This document shows positions 1 through 8,243 of a stretch of 64,000 nt of DNA, piece by piece. The stretch comes from Streptomyces caelestis. Lineage in GTDB: Bacteria > Actinomycetota > Actinomycetes > Streptomycetales > Streptomycetaceae. Below the pieces are notes generated by a model. That model made no database searches. It saw only the letters and a program-made list of their open reading frames with translations, and was not told the origin of the DNA. Numbering within the stretch: the stretch's first letter is position 1; every line of letters begins with the position of its first letter. The translations under genes were made by a program, and so were the position numbers. The stretch lies in contig NZ_JACHNE010000001.1 of NCBI RefSeq assembly GCF_014205255.1, positions 2,914,001 through 2,978,000 on the forward strand, in the 5' to 3' direction.

Positions 1-329
1 GGGATGACGGTCATCCTCAGGGGTTCGGCGGACTCCTGGGCGGTGGGGGTCTGGTAGGGGTGCCGTACACCCATGTAGATCGCGGTGCCGAAGGCGATGG
101 CGATCAGCAGGACCAGGACCAACGCCTGCCGGGACAGGCCCCGGCGCGCCAGAGGCGGGGCGCGGCGCACGGCGGGCGCGTGGTCGCCGATGCGCTCCTG
201 GGCGGAGTACTCCTGGAGGCGGGCAGCCCGGACGAACGACTCGTCGAAGACGACGGATCGGTACTCGTCCTCTCCACCTCCGGGAGCGCCCTCGGGTGTC
301 CCCTCAGGTGGGTCTCCAGGCCCGCCCAT
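1..329 (-). CDS. Single-pass membrane protein, C-terminus cut off by the window edge
   Basis: The minus-strand frame is open from an ATG at 329 to the first base, so the 3' end lies outside the window. The visible ~109 residues have a Gly/Pro/Glu-rich N-terminus, then the motif EYRSVVFDESFVRAARLQEY, a basic stretch, one hydrophobic segment (QALVLVLLIAIAFGTAIYM) and the start of an outside domain. The same motif (VVFDEAFVRAA) and the same layout occur in the next gene, so the two look like tandem duplicates. The likely topology is a cytoplasmic N-terminus, one membrane helix and an external C-terminus. I recognise no catalytic family. The start is uncertain because no strong ribosome site precedes it. 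Confidence 0.7.
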   Translation of the reverse strand, partial: MGGPGDPPEGTPEGAPGGGEDEYRSVVFDESFVRAARLQEYSAQERIGDHAPAVRRAPPLARRGLSRQALVLVLLIAIAFGTAIYMGVRHPYQTPTAQESAEPLRMTVI

Positions 330-418
330 ATCTTCAGGGTAGGTCGCCGGAAGCTCGGGTAAACGCCCCGCTGCACCACAAGTTCTGACAGGTCCTCACC
401 AGGACGGGCGGGTTCCGG

Positions 419-1012
419 TCAGGGGTTGCGCGGGATCACCGAGACCGCCGGCTGGGAGTAGTCCGCGGAAGCGGAGGGAGCCGCCCCGCTGCCCTGTTCC
501 AGCCCGGTCGAGGTGGGCGTCGGCACAGGGTCCTGCCGGTTGGAGGACGCGCCCCGGTAGACCGCCGTGAAGGCCAGCGCGACCATGCCGATGCCCATCA
601 CGAGGGCGAGCAGCCAGGCGACGGGGCGGTGCCAGCGGACCTGTTTGGAGTACGGCCCCGTGCCGCCGTAGCGGTCCTCGAGGATGTCGGAGTCGTCCAG
701 CTCGTCCAGCTCGGGATCATGGCCGAAATCGCCGTGCCCGTCCGGGCCGTACCCGTCGTCGTACCGCTCGCCTCTGGAGTGCGCGCGGCGCGCCTCCGCC
801 TCGGCTCTCGCCTTGGCGGCGGCCAGGAGGCGCTCCACGGCGGTCGGCTCGTGCACCACGGCCGCGCGTACGAAGGCCTCGTCGAAGACCACGGAGGCGA
901 ACTCTTCGTCCGACACCCCGCGGTCATGGTCGTCGTCGGGCTCCCGGCCGTCAGGAAACGGCGTGCCCCCCACGTCCTCCGGCACGGTTCCAGAGTAGAC
1001 CTGGGGGGTCAT
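419..1012 (-). CDS. Single-pass membrane protein, paralogue of the preceding gene
   Basis: This 197-residue protein has an acidic N-terminus, the shared motif EFASVVFDEAFVRAA at about residues 37-51, an Ala/Glu/Arg helix likely to be coiled, an Asp/Gly/Tyr-rich linker, one membrane helix (PVAWLLALVMGIGMVALAF) and a Pro/Ser/Thr-rich external tail. It ends 89 nt before the start of the partial gene at 1-329 and is probably co-transcribed with it. The function is unknown. The conserved VVFDExFVRAA element on the cytoplasmic side may be a protein-docking motif, but that is inference. Confidence 0.75.
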   Translation of the reverse strand: MTPQVYSGTVPEDVGGTPFPDGREPDDDHDRGVSDEEFASVVFDEAFVRAAVVHEPTAVERLLAAAKARAEAEARRAHSRGERYDDGYGPDGHGDFGHDPELDELDDSDILEDRYGGTGPYSKQVRWHRPVAWLLALVMGIGMVALAFTAVYRGASSNRQDPVPTPTSTGLEQGSGAAPSASADYSQPAVSVIPRNP

Positions 1013-1144
1013 TTTGGGCAGACGGTATGGAAATTCATCCGCCGGTTGAGACGGCGTTCACGGGGTGCCGCACGGCGCACGCCCGGCCGGGTCCGCCCCT
1101 GCCGCACACGCATGCGCCGCTTCGCATACCCCCTGGCAGGCGGC

Positions 1145-2431
1145 TCAGCGCCGCACGTGCCCGTCCCCGGTGACGATGTACTTGGTGCTGGTCAGCTCCG
1201 GCAGCCCCATCGGGCCGCGGGCGTGCAGCTTCTGCGTGGAGATGCCGATCTCCGCGCCGAAGCCGAACTGGCCGCCGTCGGTGAAGCGGGTGGAGGCGTT
1301 GACGGCGACCGTGGTCGAGTCGACCAGCTGGGTGAAGCGGCGGGCGGCCTGCTGGGAGGTCGTGACGATGGCCTCGGTGTGGCCGGAAGTCCACAGCCGG
1401 ATGTGCTCGACGGCCTTGTCGAGCGAGTCCACCACGGCTGCGGCGATGTCGTACGAGAGGTACTCCGTCTCCCAGTCCTCGGCGGTCGCGTCGACGACGG
1501 TGGCCTTGGAGTTCTTGGCGTAGGCCTGCACGCGCTCGTCGGCGTGCACGGTGACCCCGGCCTCCGCGAGGGCGTCCAGGGCACGGGGCAGGAACTCGGC
1601 GGCGATGTCCTGGTGGACCAGCAGGGTCTCGGCGGCGTTGCAGACGCCGACGCGCTGGGCCTTGGAGTTGATCAGGATCTCGACGGCCATGTCGAGGTCG
1701 GCCTGGGCGTCGACGTAGACGTGGCAGTTGCCCGTGCCGGTCTCGATGACCGGGACGACGGACTCCTGGACGACCGTGTTGATCAGGGAGGCGCCGCCCC
1801 GCGGGATGAGCACGTCGACCAGGCCGCGGGCGCGCATCAGCTCGCGGACGCTGTCGCGGCTCTCGCCGGGCACGAGCTGGATGGCGTCGGCGGGCAGCCC
1901 GGCCCCGCCCACGGCGTCGCGCAGGACGCGCACGAGGGCGGTGTTCGACTGGTACGCCGAGGAGGAGCCGCGCAGCAGGACCGCGTTGCCGGACTTCAGA
2001 CAGAGGGCGGCGGCGTCGACGGTGACGTTCGGCCGGCCCTCGTAGATGATCCCGACGACGCCGAGCGGCACGCGGACCTGGCGCAGGTCGATGCCGTTGG
2101 GCAGTGTGGAGCCGCGCACCACCTCGCCGACCGGGTCGGGCAGCGCGGCGACGTCGCGCACGTCCGCGGCGATGGCGCGGACCCGCTCGGGGGTGAGCGT
2201 GAGCCGGTCGATCATGCCCTCGCTGGTGCCGGCCTCGCGGGCCTTGGCGACGTCCTGGGCGTTGGCCTCGACGATCTCGCTCGTACGGACCTCCAGCGCA
2301 TCGGCGATGGCAAGCAGCGCGTCGTCCTTGTCGGCCCGCGGCAGCGGCGCGAGGCTCGCGGCGGCGGCCTTGGCACGGTAGGCGGCCTCGGTGACCGGGG
2401 ACATGGAGTCGTACGGCGAAAGCGTGGTCAT
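1145..2431 (-). CDS. proA: Gamma-glutamyl phosphate reductase
   Basis: ProA reduces L-glutamyl 5-phosphate to glutamate 5-semialdehyde with NADPH, the second step of proline synthesis. The 428-residue length is normal. It belongs to the aldehyde dehydrogenase superfamily: the cofactor region has [25 protein letters not shown], the catalytic cysteine lies in [12 protein letters not shown] (about Cys264), and [22 protein letters not shown] lies near the C-terminus. I chose ATG 2431 ([12 protein letters not shown]) because protein similarity begins there; the open frame continues upstream into unrelated residues. Its partner proB lies one gene upstream on the same strand, with a small unknown gene between them, so the proBA unit is slightly spread out. 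Confidence 0.96.
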   Translation of the reverse strand: MTTLSPYDSMSPVTEAAYRAKAAAASLAPLPRADKDDALLAIADALEVRTSEIVEANAQDVAKAREAGTSEGMIDRLTLTPERVRAIAADVRDVAALPDPVGEVVRGSTLPNGIDLRQVRVPLGVVGIIYEGRPNVTVDAAALCLKSGNAVLLRGSSSAYQSNTALVRVLRDAVGGAGLPADAIQLVPGESRDSVRELMRARGLVDVLIPRGGASLINTVVQESVVPVIETGTGNCHVYVDAQADLDMAVEILINSKAQRVGVCNAAETLLVHQDIAAEFLPRALDALAEAGVTVHADERVQAYAKNSKATVVDATAEDWETEYLSYDIAAAVVDSLDKAVEHIRLWTSGHTEAIVTTSQQAARRFTQLVDSTTVAVNASTRFTDGGQFGFGAEIGISTQKLHARGPMGLPELTSTKYIVTGDGHVRR

Positions 2432-2526
2432 GAGGGAAGCGTAGTGCGCCGGGCGAGACCGTTCACCGCTCGTTCCACACCCCGAGACGCTTCCCGAGAC
2501 AGTCCCGGGACATCCGCCGGACCGGA

Positions 2527-2994
2527 TCAAAAGGGATGGACTCCGACCGGCGACGCCGGCGGCAGCCCGTATCCCTCGGCGATGCGCTGGTGGTAGGTCG
2601 CGCGGTCGATGACCTCCAGGCCGACGATCTCCCAGGGCGGCAGCCCCGCGGTCTGCCGGTGCTCGCCCCACAGGCGCAGGGCGACGGCGGCCGCGTCGTG
2701 CAGGTCGCGGGCCTCCTCCCAGTAGCGGATCTCCGCGTGGTCGACGGCGTACCGGCTGGTCAGGAGGAAGGGGTGATCATGGGCGAGCTGTTCCAGGGCG
2801 CGCCGCACCTCGGGGAGGGGGGCCTCCTTGCCGGAGACGCTGAGGGTGACGTGCCACAGGCGCGGGGTGTCCGCGGGTTCCTCGCCCTCGAACCGGTCCC
2901 CGGCCGCCACGCTCGTCAGGGCCCGCTCCTCGCCGGCCGCGCGGGAGCCGGCACCACCACGGGACGCCGTGGCCCCAGGGCGCACTCGTCTCAC
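2527..2994 (-). CDS. Conserved hypothetical protein between proB and proA
   Basis: A GTG at 2994 is preceded by a near-perfect AAAGGAGG ribosome site five bases away, which fixes the start and gives 155 residues. The first ~35 residues are Arg/Gly/Ala-rich. The rest is a compact soluble domain with [43 protein letters not shown] and [14 protein letters not shown]. The alternating strand-helix pattern suggests a small alpha/beta fold, but I do not recognise a family. It lies between two proline biosynthesis genes on the same strand. No link to proline metabolism can be read from the sequence. Confidence 0.85.
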   Translation of the reverse strand: MRRVRPGATASRGGAGSRAAGEERALTSVAAGDRFEGEEPADTPRLWHVTLSVSGKEAPLPEVRRALEQLAHDHPFLLTSRYAVDHAEIRYWEEARDLHDAAAVALRLWGEHRQTAGLPPWEIVGLEVIDRATYHQRIAEGYGLPPASPVGVHPF

Positions 2995-3119
2995 GACGGC
3001 CTCCTTTGCACAGTGGCACTGCTGCGGAATATGTCCCCGGGACAAAGTTGAGCAGGCCGCAGGAGATCGCGGGGCGGTTTTGCGGAACGTCCACCACCGG
3101 GGGCGGACGTTTCGGCGCA

Positions 3120-4247
3120 TTACGGGTGCAGGAGCACCAGGTCGTCCCTGTGTACGACCTCGCGTTCGTACGCGGGTCCGAGTTCGCGAGCCAGTTCGCG
3201 GGTGGAGCGGCCGAGCAGCCGGGGGATCTCCTTGGCGTCGAAGCTGACGAGCCCGCGGGCCACGGCCCGGCCCGTGCCGTCCCGCAGCTCGACCGGGTCG
3301 CCGGCGCTGAACTCGCCCTCGACGGCGGCGATCCCGGCCGGCAGCAGCGACTTGCGGCGCTCCACGACGGCCTCGACGGCACCGTCGTCCAGGGTGAGGG
3401 CGCCCTGCGGGGTGGAGGCGTGCTGGAGCCACAGCAGCCGGTCGGCGGAGCGCTTGCCGGTGGGGTGGAAGTAGGTGCCGGTGTCCTGGCCGGTCAGGGC
3501 GTCGGCCGCGTGGATGGCGCTGGTCAGGACGACGGGGACGCCGGCCGCGGCCGCGATCCGGGCGGCCTCGACCTTGGTGACCATGCCACCGGTGCCGACG
3601 CCGGCCTTGCCCACGCTGCCGATCTGGACGCCCGCGAGGTCGGACGGATCGCGCACCTCGGCGATGCGGGAGGTGCCGGGCTTGCCGGGGTCGCCGTCGT
3701 AGACGCCGTCCACGTCGGACAGCAGTACCAGCAGGTCGGCGTGGACGAGGTGGGCGACGAGGGCGGCGAGACGGTCGTTGTCGCCGAAGCGGATCTCGTC
3801 CGTGGCGACGGTGTCGTTCTCGTTGACGATCGGGAAGGCGCCCATCGCGAGCAGCTTGTCGAGGGTGCGGGAGGCGTTGCGGTGGTGGGCGCGGCGGCTC
3901 ATGTCGTCGGAGGTCAGGAGCACCTGGCCGACGCGGACGCCGTAGCGGGCGAAGGAGGCGGTGTAACGGGCGACCAGCAGGCCCTGGCCGACGCTGGCGG
4001 CGGCCTGCTGCCGGGCGAGGTCCTTGGGGCGGCGGCGCAGGCCCAGCGGGGCGAGACCGGCGGCGATGGCGCCGGAGGAGACCAGGACGATCTCGCGTTC
4101 CCCGCCGCTGCGGACCTTGGCGAGCACGTCGACGAGCGCGTCCACTCGATCCGCGTCCAGGCCGCCCGACGCGGTCGTCAGCGAGGAGGACCCGACCTTG
4201 ACGACGATCCTGCGGGCCTCGCCCACGGCCTGCCTTACCCCTGCCAC
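3120..4247 (-). CDS. proB: Glutamate 5-kinase with C-terminal PUA domain
   Basis: ProB phosphorylates glutamate at the gamma carboxyl, the first and usually proline-inhibited step of proline synthesis. The 375 residues match the long form: an amino-acid kinase domain (RIVVKVGSSSLT near the N-terminus; LVSSGAIAAG; FPIVNENDTVATDE for glutamate and ATP binding; GTGGMVTKVEAA) followed by a PUA domain from about residue 285 (GALTLDDGAVEAV...GEFSAGDPVELRDG...GLVSFDAKEIPRLLG). In many actinobacteria proB directly follows obg. Here obg is about 11.7 kb away, with wall-polymer genes between them. Confidence 0.96.
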   Translation of the reverse strand: MAGVRQAVGEARRIVVKVGSSSLTTASGGLDADRVDALVDVLAKVRSGGEREIVLVSSGAIAAGLAPLGLRRRPKDLARQQAAASVGQGLLVARYTASFARYGVRVGQVLLTSDDMSRRAHHRNASRTLDKLLAMGAFPIVNENDTVATDEIRFGDNDRLAALVAHLVHADLLVLLSDVDGVYDGDPGKPGTSRIAEVRDPSDLAGVQIGSVGKAGVGTGGMVTKVEAARIAAAAGVPVVLTSAIHAADALTGQDTGTYFHPTGKRSADRLLWLQHASTPQGALTLDDGAVEAVVERRKSLLPAGIAAVEGEFSAGDPVELRDGTGRAVARGLVSFDAKEIPRLLGRSTRELARELGPAYEREVVHRDDLVLLHP

Positions 4248-4696
4248 GTCGCCGTCCGTCCCCTCGCGTCGATTCGGTCGCTCACCGAGAAATCTACGGG
4301 ACGTCCGGCCAGGACACGGCGCGGGTCCACGCTACGGACGGTACGGCGAGCGTCACGGCTCGACGGCCGCGCTCCCGCGGGCGCGGACACGGGATGTGAC
4401 GATGCCGTCCCGGGCACGGGCTCCGTGCCGTTGCCGGACACGGACTCGGCAGTGTTCCCCGGACACAGGCTCGCCTGCCGTCCCGGACACGCACTGTGCG
4501 GCGCCCCCGGACACACACGGTGCAGCCGACCGCGCAGGTCCCCACCGGGCAACCCGCGGACACCGCGCACGTCCCAGAACTCGCCCGCCGCGCACCCGCG
4601 CACGCCATCCCCGACACGCGCGTGTCGTCCGGAGGTCGCCGCGCGTTAACCCGGGCGGCCGACCTGCGCCGACCCGACGCTCCTGGAGTGACCGCA
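4248..4696. other. Divergent intergenic region between proB and the wall-polymer transferase gene
   Basis: This 449-nt spacer must hold promoters in both directions. Its central part is the six-copy 24-25 bp repeat array at 4383-4530. Open frames cross it in several directions, but none has a ribosome site or recognisable protein. I could not identify a convincing -10/-35 pair by eye. Confidence 0.6.
4383..4530. repeat. Degenerate tandem repeat, six copies, period 24-25 bp
   Basis: The core CCGGACAC (with small variants) starts at 4383, 4410, 4434, 4459, 4483 and 4507, giving spacings of 27, 24, 25, 24 and 24 bp. A fuller unit reads about CCGGACACGGACTCGGCAGT plus a few bases. The copies are imperfect, and the spacing is not a multiple of three throughout, so it is unlikely to be a coding repeat. 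It sits in the divergent promoter region of proB and the first wall-polymer gene. Confidence 0.8.
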
Positions 4697-6754
4697 GTGC
4701 CCCTACCTCTCCCCCGCCCACCGGCCCTGCTGAAGGGGCTGGTCGCCATCGTCCTGGCCGCCGCGTTCGCCGCTCAGGCGGTCGCGGCGCTACTGCCCCA
4801 CGTACCGCTGCTGCTCGCCGCGACCACCGTCTCCCTGGCCACCGAGGGTGCCCTGTTCCGGTGGCAGCGCGAGGTGCTGTCGCTGTTCGCCAAGTCGCAC
4901 GCGGACATCACCGTGCGGCACGTCCTGCGGGACCTGCTGCTGGTCGTGGGTCTGCTGCGGCTCGGCGAGCAGGACCGGGAGACGGTGTACGCCCCGCTGG
5001 TGGCCGGACTGCTCGCCTTCTACGTGCTGCACTGCGCGGTCCAGGCCGTCTCCGTGCTGGTGCGCCGGACCCGCACGCTGCCGGTGGTGACCCGGAACAT
5101 CGACGCCTCGGCGCTGCGGCTGTCCAAGGCCCCGTCCGTGCTGCTGCGCCGCCCCGGCCACCGGCTGCTGGTGTTCGGCCTGCCCGCGACGGCCGGGCTG
5201 CTGGCCGCCGCGCCGGGCGACGAGCCGGTGTACGCGGCCGCGGGCATCACGCTCTCCCTCGCGCTCGCGCTGACCGGCCTCGGCGCACAACTCTTCCGGC
5301 TGCTGCCGGGACGCCGCCCGGCCGGCGAACAGGAGGTGCTCGACTGGTTCGACGCGTGGCTGGCCGAGTACCGGCCGACCGTGGGCCTGTACTTCTCCGG
5401 CGGTGCCTCCTCGGCCTACCAGGCCAACATGTGGCTGGAGCCGCTCGCCCAGGCCGACGGGAAGCCGGTCATCGTGCTGCGCGAGCGGTTCATGGTGCAG
5501 AAGATCGCGGCGACGGACATCCCGATCGTGTGCCTGCCGAAGGTGTCCACGCTGATGCGGCTGGAACACTCCACGCTCCAGGTCCTCATCCACCCGTCGA
5601 ACTCCGGCAAGACCTCCCAGGTGCTGCGCATCCCCACGATCAGGCACACCTTCGTCAACCACGGCGAGAGTGACAAGCTGTCCTCCTGCAACCCGTACGC
5701 GAAGGCGTACGACGAGGTGTGGGTGGCCGGGCCCGCCGCGCGCGAGCGGTACGCGCTGGCCGAGGTGGGCGTCGAGGACAAGGACGTGGTGGAGACGGGC
5801 CGTCCGCAGCTGGACGCCGTGCGGCCGTACGCGGGCCCGTCGACGGAGACCTTCACGACCGTCCTGTACGCGCCGACCTGGGAGGGCTGGGACGGCAACC
5901 CCGGCAACACGTCGGTGATCGCGGCCGGTGAGAACCTGGTGCGGGCGCTGCTCGCGGACCCGGGCGTGCGGCTGCTGTACAAGCCGCATCCGCTGACGGG
6001 GTCGGTGGACCCGCGCGCGGGCGCGGCCGATCTGCGCATCCGGGAGCTGATCCGGGCGGCCAACCGGGAGCGGACGGGAGCGCGTCGCCCCACGACCGGC
6101 GCCGAACTGGCCCGGCTCGCCGAGGAGCTGGACCGGCTCACCACGGCCCGCTTCCGGGCCGGGGCGGACACGGTGGAACGGATGCGTGTGCAGTCGGCGC
6201 CGGAGCCGGGCCGGGCCGAGGCGGTGGCACGGGTGACGGCGGCCTGGGAGGAGGCGTACTGGGCCTCGCTGCCGGAGGGCGAGCACCAGATCATCACGGA
6301 CGCCCGGCCCGCGCTGTACTCCTGCTTCAACGTGGCCGACCTGCTGATCAGTGACGTGTCGAGCGTGATCAGCGACTTCCTGGCGAGCGAGAAGCCGTAC
6401 GCGGTGGCCAACACCAGCGCGCTGCCCGAGGAGGCCTTCCGCACGGCGTTCCCGACGGTGGCGGCGGCGACCGTGCTGACGCCGGACGCGGCCGGGGTGC
6501 CGAGTCTGCTGGAGACGGTCCGGCACCCGGAGAAGGACGACCTGGCCGAGGCACGCGCCGCGTTGAAGCTGCGCCTGCTGGGCCCGGCCGAACCACCGTC
6601 GCAGGAGCGCTTCAACGCGGCCGTACGGGCCCTGTGCGCGGAGGCCAGGGCCCACCGGGACCGGGTGGCGGAGCGCCTGACGGCGGAACTGCCCGGCCAG
6701 CGCACCAAGCCGGCGAGCGACGGGGCGGGCCTGCCGACGGCCGCACCGCACTAG
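4697..6754 (+). CDS. Membrane-anchored CDP-polyol phosphotransferase (teichoic acid polymerase family)
   Basis: Family members transfer glycerol- or ribitol-phosphate from the CDP-activated form to a lipid-linked or growing wall teichoic acid chain at the inner membrane face. The GTG at 4697 follows CTGGAG eight bases upstream; earlier in-frame codons encode Pro/Arg/Thr-rich sequence unlike the paralogue. The 685 residues start with about five hydrophobic segments in the first ~200 residues, followed by the Glyphos_transf-type domain: YFSGGASSAYQANMW, FVNHGESDKLSSCNPY, LYAPTWEGWDGNPGN, YKPHP and LLISDVSSVISDFLASEKPYAV. It is a paralogue of the gene at 8244-10379 but lies on the opposite strand and converges on the glycosyltransferase at 6831-8039. 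Whether it uses glycerol or ribitol cannot be read from the sequence; the nearby CDP-ribitol synthase favours ribitol. Confidence 0.85.
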   Translation: MPLPLPRPPALLKGLVAIVLAAAFAAQAVAALLPHVPLLLAATTVSLATEGALFRWQREVLSLFAKSHADITVRHVLRDLLLVVGLLRLGEQDRETVYAPLVAGLLAFYVLHCAVQAVSVLVRRTRTLPVVTRNIDASALRLSKAPSVLLRRPGHRLLVFGLPATAGLLAAAPGDEPVYAAAGITLSLALALTGLGAQLFRLLPGRRPAGEQEVLDWFDAWLAEYRPTVGLYFSGGASSAYQANMWLEPLAQADGKPVIVLRERFMVQKIAATDIPIVCLPKVSTLMRLEHSTLQVLIHPSNSGKTSQVLRIPTIRHTFVNHGESDKLSSCNPYAKAYDEVWVAGPAARERYALAEVGVEDKDVVETGRPQLDAVRPYAGPSTETFTTVLYAPTWEGWDGNPGNTSVIAAGENLVRALLADPGVRLLYKPHPLTGSVDPRAGAADLRIRELIRAANRERTGARRPTTGAELARLAEELDRLTTARFRAGADTVERMRVQSAPEPGRAEAVARVTAAWEEAYWASLPEGEHQIITDARPALYSCFNVADLLISDVSSVISDFLASEKPYAVANTSALPEEAFRTAFPTVAAATVLTPDAAGVPSLLETVRHPEKDDLAEARAALKLRLLGPAEPPSQERFNAAVRALCAEARAHRDRVAERLTAELPGQRTKPASDGAGLPTAAPH

Positions 6755-6785
6755 CGGACAGCAGGACGAACCGACCGGCGAACCA

Positions 6786-6825
6786 GGCGCGGGGCCGTGG
6801 GCGATCGACCCACCGGCCCCGCGCC
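6786..6825. terminator. Bidirectional hairpin terminator
   Basis: GGCGCGGGGCC (6786-6796) pairs with GGCCCCGCGCC (6815-6825), extended inward by GTGGG/CCCAC with one bulged base. It lies between two convergent genes and just before the minus-strand stop at 6831. There is no U-tract, as is common in Streptomyces. Confidence 0.8.
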
Positions 6826-6830
6826 CGCGT

Positions 6831-8039
6831 TCACGCCGCCGACCGCGCCTCACGCGATGTCAGCACCCGCCGCGCCTTGCGTACCGCCCGGCGCACGAAC
6901 GTGTCGACGCCGCCCTCGCGGTAGCCCGGGAAGGCGCGGGCCTCGCGCGGCTCGGCGAGGTACACCGAGTCGGGGATGCCCGCGGCGCGGTCGCGGAAGT
7001 GCGGATAGGCCAGGTAGACGCGGCGGCCCTTCTTCTCCAGGAGCGCCGCCGCCTGCTTCTTGGCCTTGACGAACTTCACGACGTCCAGCAGCAGTTCGGG
7101 ACGCTGCTCGGCGACCAGGTGCAGCCGCAGCCGCTCGTGGACCTTGAGGCGCTGGGCGACGCCCTCGGTCCAGTACGCGTCCATCAGCGGCTTGGCCAGC
7201 TCGAACTTGTGCCGGCGTATCTCCTCGCTGTCCGTCAGGTACTTGGGCCCGAACTGCGGCAGCAGCGTGACGAGGAAGGGCCGGACCATCAGCTGGTCGC
7301 GCCGGCCGCCCGCGGGGACGAGTTCGGCGATCAGGTTCATCAGCGCCCGCGCGGAGTCGAAGCGCAGCGTGTAACTGCCGCTCTTCGTCACGTGCTTGCC
7401 GTCGTCACGGCCGACCAGGTAGTAGCAGGTGTGGTCGGCGACCACGGAGACGCCGTCCGCCCGCAGGTACGCCTCCATCGTGAACAGCGCGTCCTCACCG
7501 GTGAACAGCGACTCGTCGAACCGCATGCCGTGCCGGTCGAGCAGCGCGCGGCGGAACAGTTTCTGCGCGCTGAGCGTGAACTTGATGTTGGACGAGAAGA
7601 CGTCCGTGCGCTCCACCGTCTTGCCCCACATGGACTTCGGTGCCGAGCGGTTGACGCCCTCGACCTTGCCGAGGACGACGTCCGTGCCGGCTCGGTCGGC
7701 CATGTCGACCATCCGTTCCAGGGCCTCGGGGCCCAGCCGGTCGTCGGCGTCGAGGAAGAAGACGTAACGCCCGGTCGCCTTGCCCAGACCGACGTTGCGC
7801 GGGCCGCTCGGGCCGCCGGAGTTCTCCTGCCGGATCACCAGGACGTGCATGGGAGCGCGCTCGGCGAACTCCTCCAGGTACTCTCCCGTGCCGTCCGTCG
7901 ATCCGTCGTCCACCGCGATGACCTCGATGCGCTCCGGATCGATGGTCTGCGCCTCGACGGACGAGAGGCACTCGATCAGGTACGGCATCGCTTCGTACGC
8001 ACCGATGATCACACTCACATCAGGCTGCGCCACGGACAC
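6831..8039 (-). CDS. Family 2 glycosyltransferase resembling TarS/TarP teichoic acid glycosyltransferases
   Basis: This 402-residue GT-A enzyme has DVSVIIGAYEAMPYL at the N-terminus, VDDGSTDGTGEYL, the metal-binding DADD at residues 97-100 and a GEDALFTMEAYL segment at about 181-192. Compared from memory with Staphylococcus aureus TarS/TarP, which add GlcNAc to poly(ribitol-phosphate), it shares NSGGPSGPRNVGL, GKVEGVN..PKSMW, FTLSAQKLFRRALL and the ED pair that in TarS/TarP holds the proposed catalytic base. It lacks the long C-terminal trimerisation part of TarS and has a basic C-terminus. The GTG start follows AGGGGGGAAAC directly. It most likely decorates the wall polymer made by the neighbouring genes; the sugar donor is unknown. 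Confidence 0.8.
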   Translation of the reverse strand: MSVAQPDVSVIIGAYEAMPYLIECLSSVEAQTIDPERIEVIAVDDGSTDGTGEYLEEFAERAPMHVLVIRQENSGGPSGPRNVGLGKATGRYVFFLDADDRLGPEALERMVDMADRAGTDVVLGKVEGVNRSAPKSMWGKTVERTDVFSSNIKFTLSAQKLFRRALLDRHGMRFDESLFTGEDALFTMEAYLRADGVSVVADHTCYYLVGRDDGKHVTKSGSYTLRFDSARALMNLIAELVPAGGRRDQLMVRPFLVTLLPQFGPKYLTDSEEIRRHKFELAKPLMDAYWTEGVAQRLKVHERLRLHLVAEQRPELLLDVVKFVKAKKQAAALLEKKGRRVYLAYPHFRDRAAGIPDSVYLAEPREARAFPGYREGGVDTFVRRAVRKARRVLTSREARSAA

Positions 8040-8100
8040 GTTTCCCCCTAGTCAATGGGATATTCCCCCCGTATCTCCTCATTCGCTACTTGGTAGACGA

Positions 8101-8130
8101 GTGATCGAGGCAAGCGGTTGCCTCGATCAC
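8101..8130. promoter_or_regulatory. Perfect 13-bp inverted repeat upstream of the glycosyltransferase
   Basis: GTGATCGAGGCAA (8101-8113) and TTGCCTCGATCAC (8118-8130) form a perfect repeat around GCGG. It lies about 62 nt upstream of the GTG at 8039, beyond the terminator-like hairpin at 8185-8224. It could be a dimer operator or an attenuator in the leader. Confidence 0.6.
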
Positions 8131-8184
8131 CTGTATCAGTGAGTCACGTCACATGGTGAACCGACAGGAAGCGGGAACGAGAAA

Positions 8185-8224
8185 GAGTTCGGCCCCCGAG
8201 GAATGTTCCTCGGGGGCCGAACTC
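8185..8224. terminator. Very strong hairpin terminator, 19-bp perfect stem
   Basis: GAGTTCGGCCCCCGAGGAA and its exact complement are separated by two bases (8185-8203 and 8206-8224). It starts 20 nt past the minus-strand stop of the 8244-10379 gene and should end that transcript, so the glycosyltransferase downstream probably has its own promoter. Confidence 0.85.
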
Positions 8225-8243
8225 CGAAGCGGGCGGCGGCGGT

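Noticed and set aside
4496..4696. Upstream extension of the first phosphotransferase by 67 codons.
   Set aside because: The extra residues are Pro/Thr/Arg-rich, cross the repeat array and have no counterpart in the paralogue. A ribosome site precedes GTG 4697.
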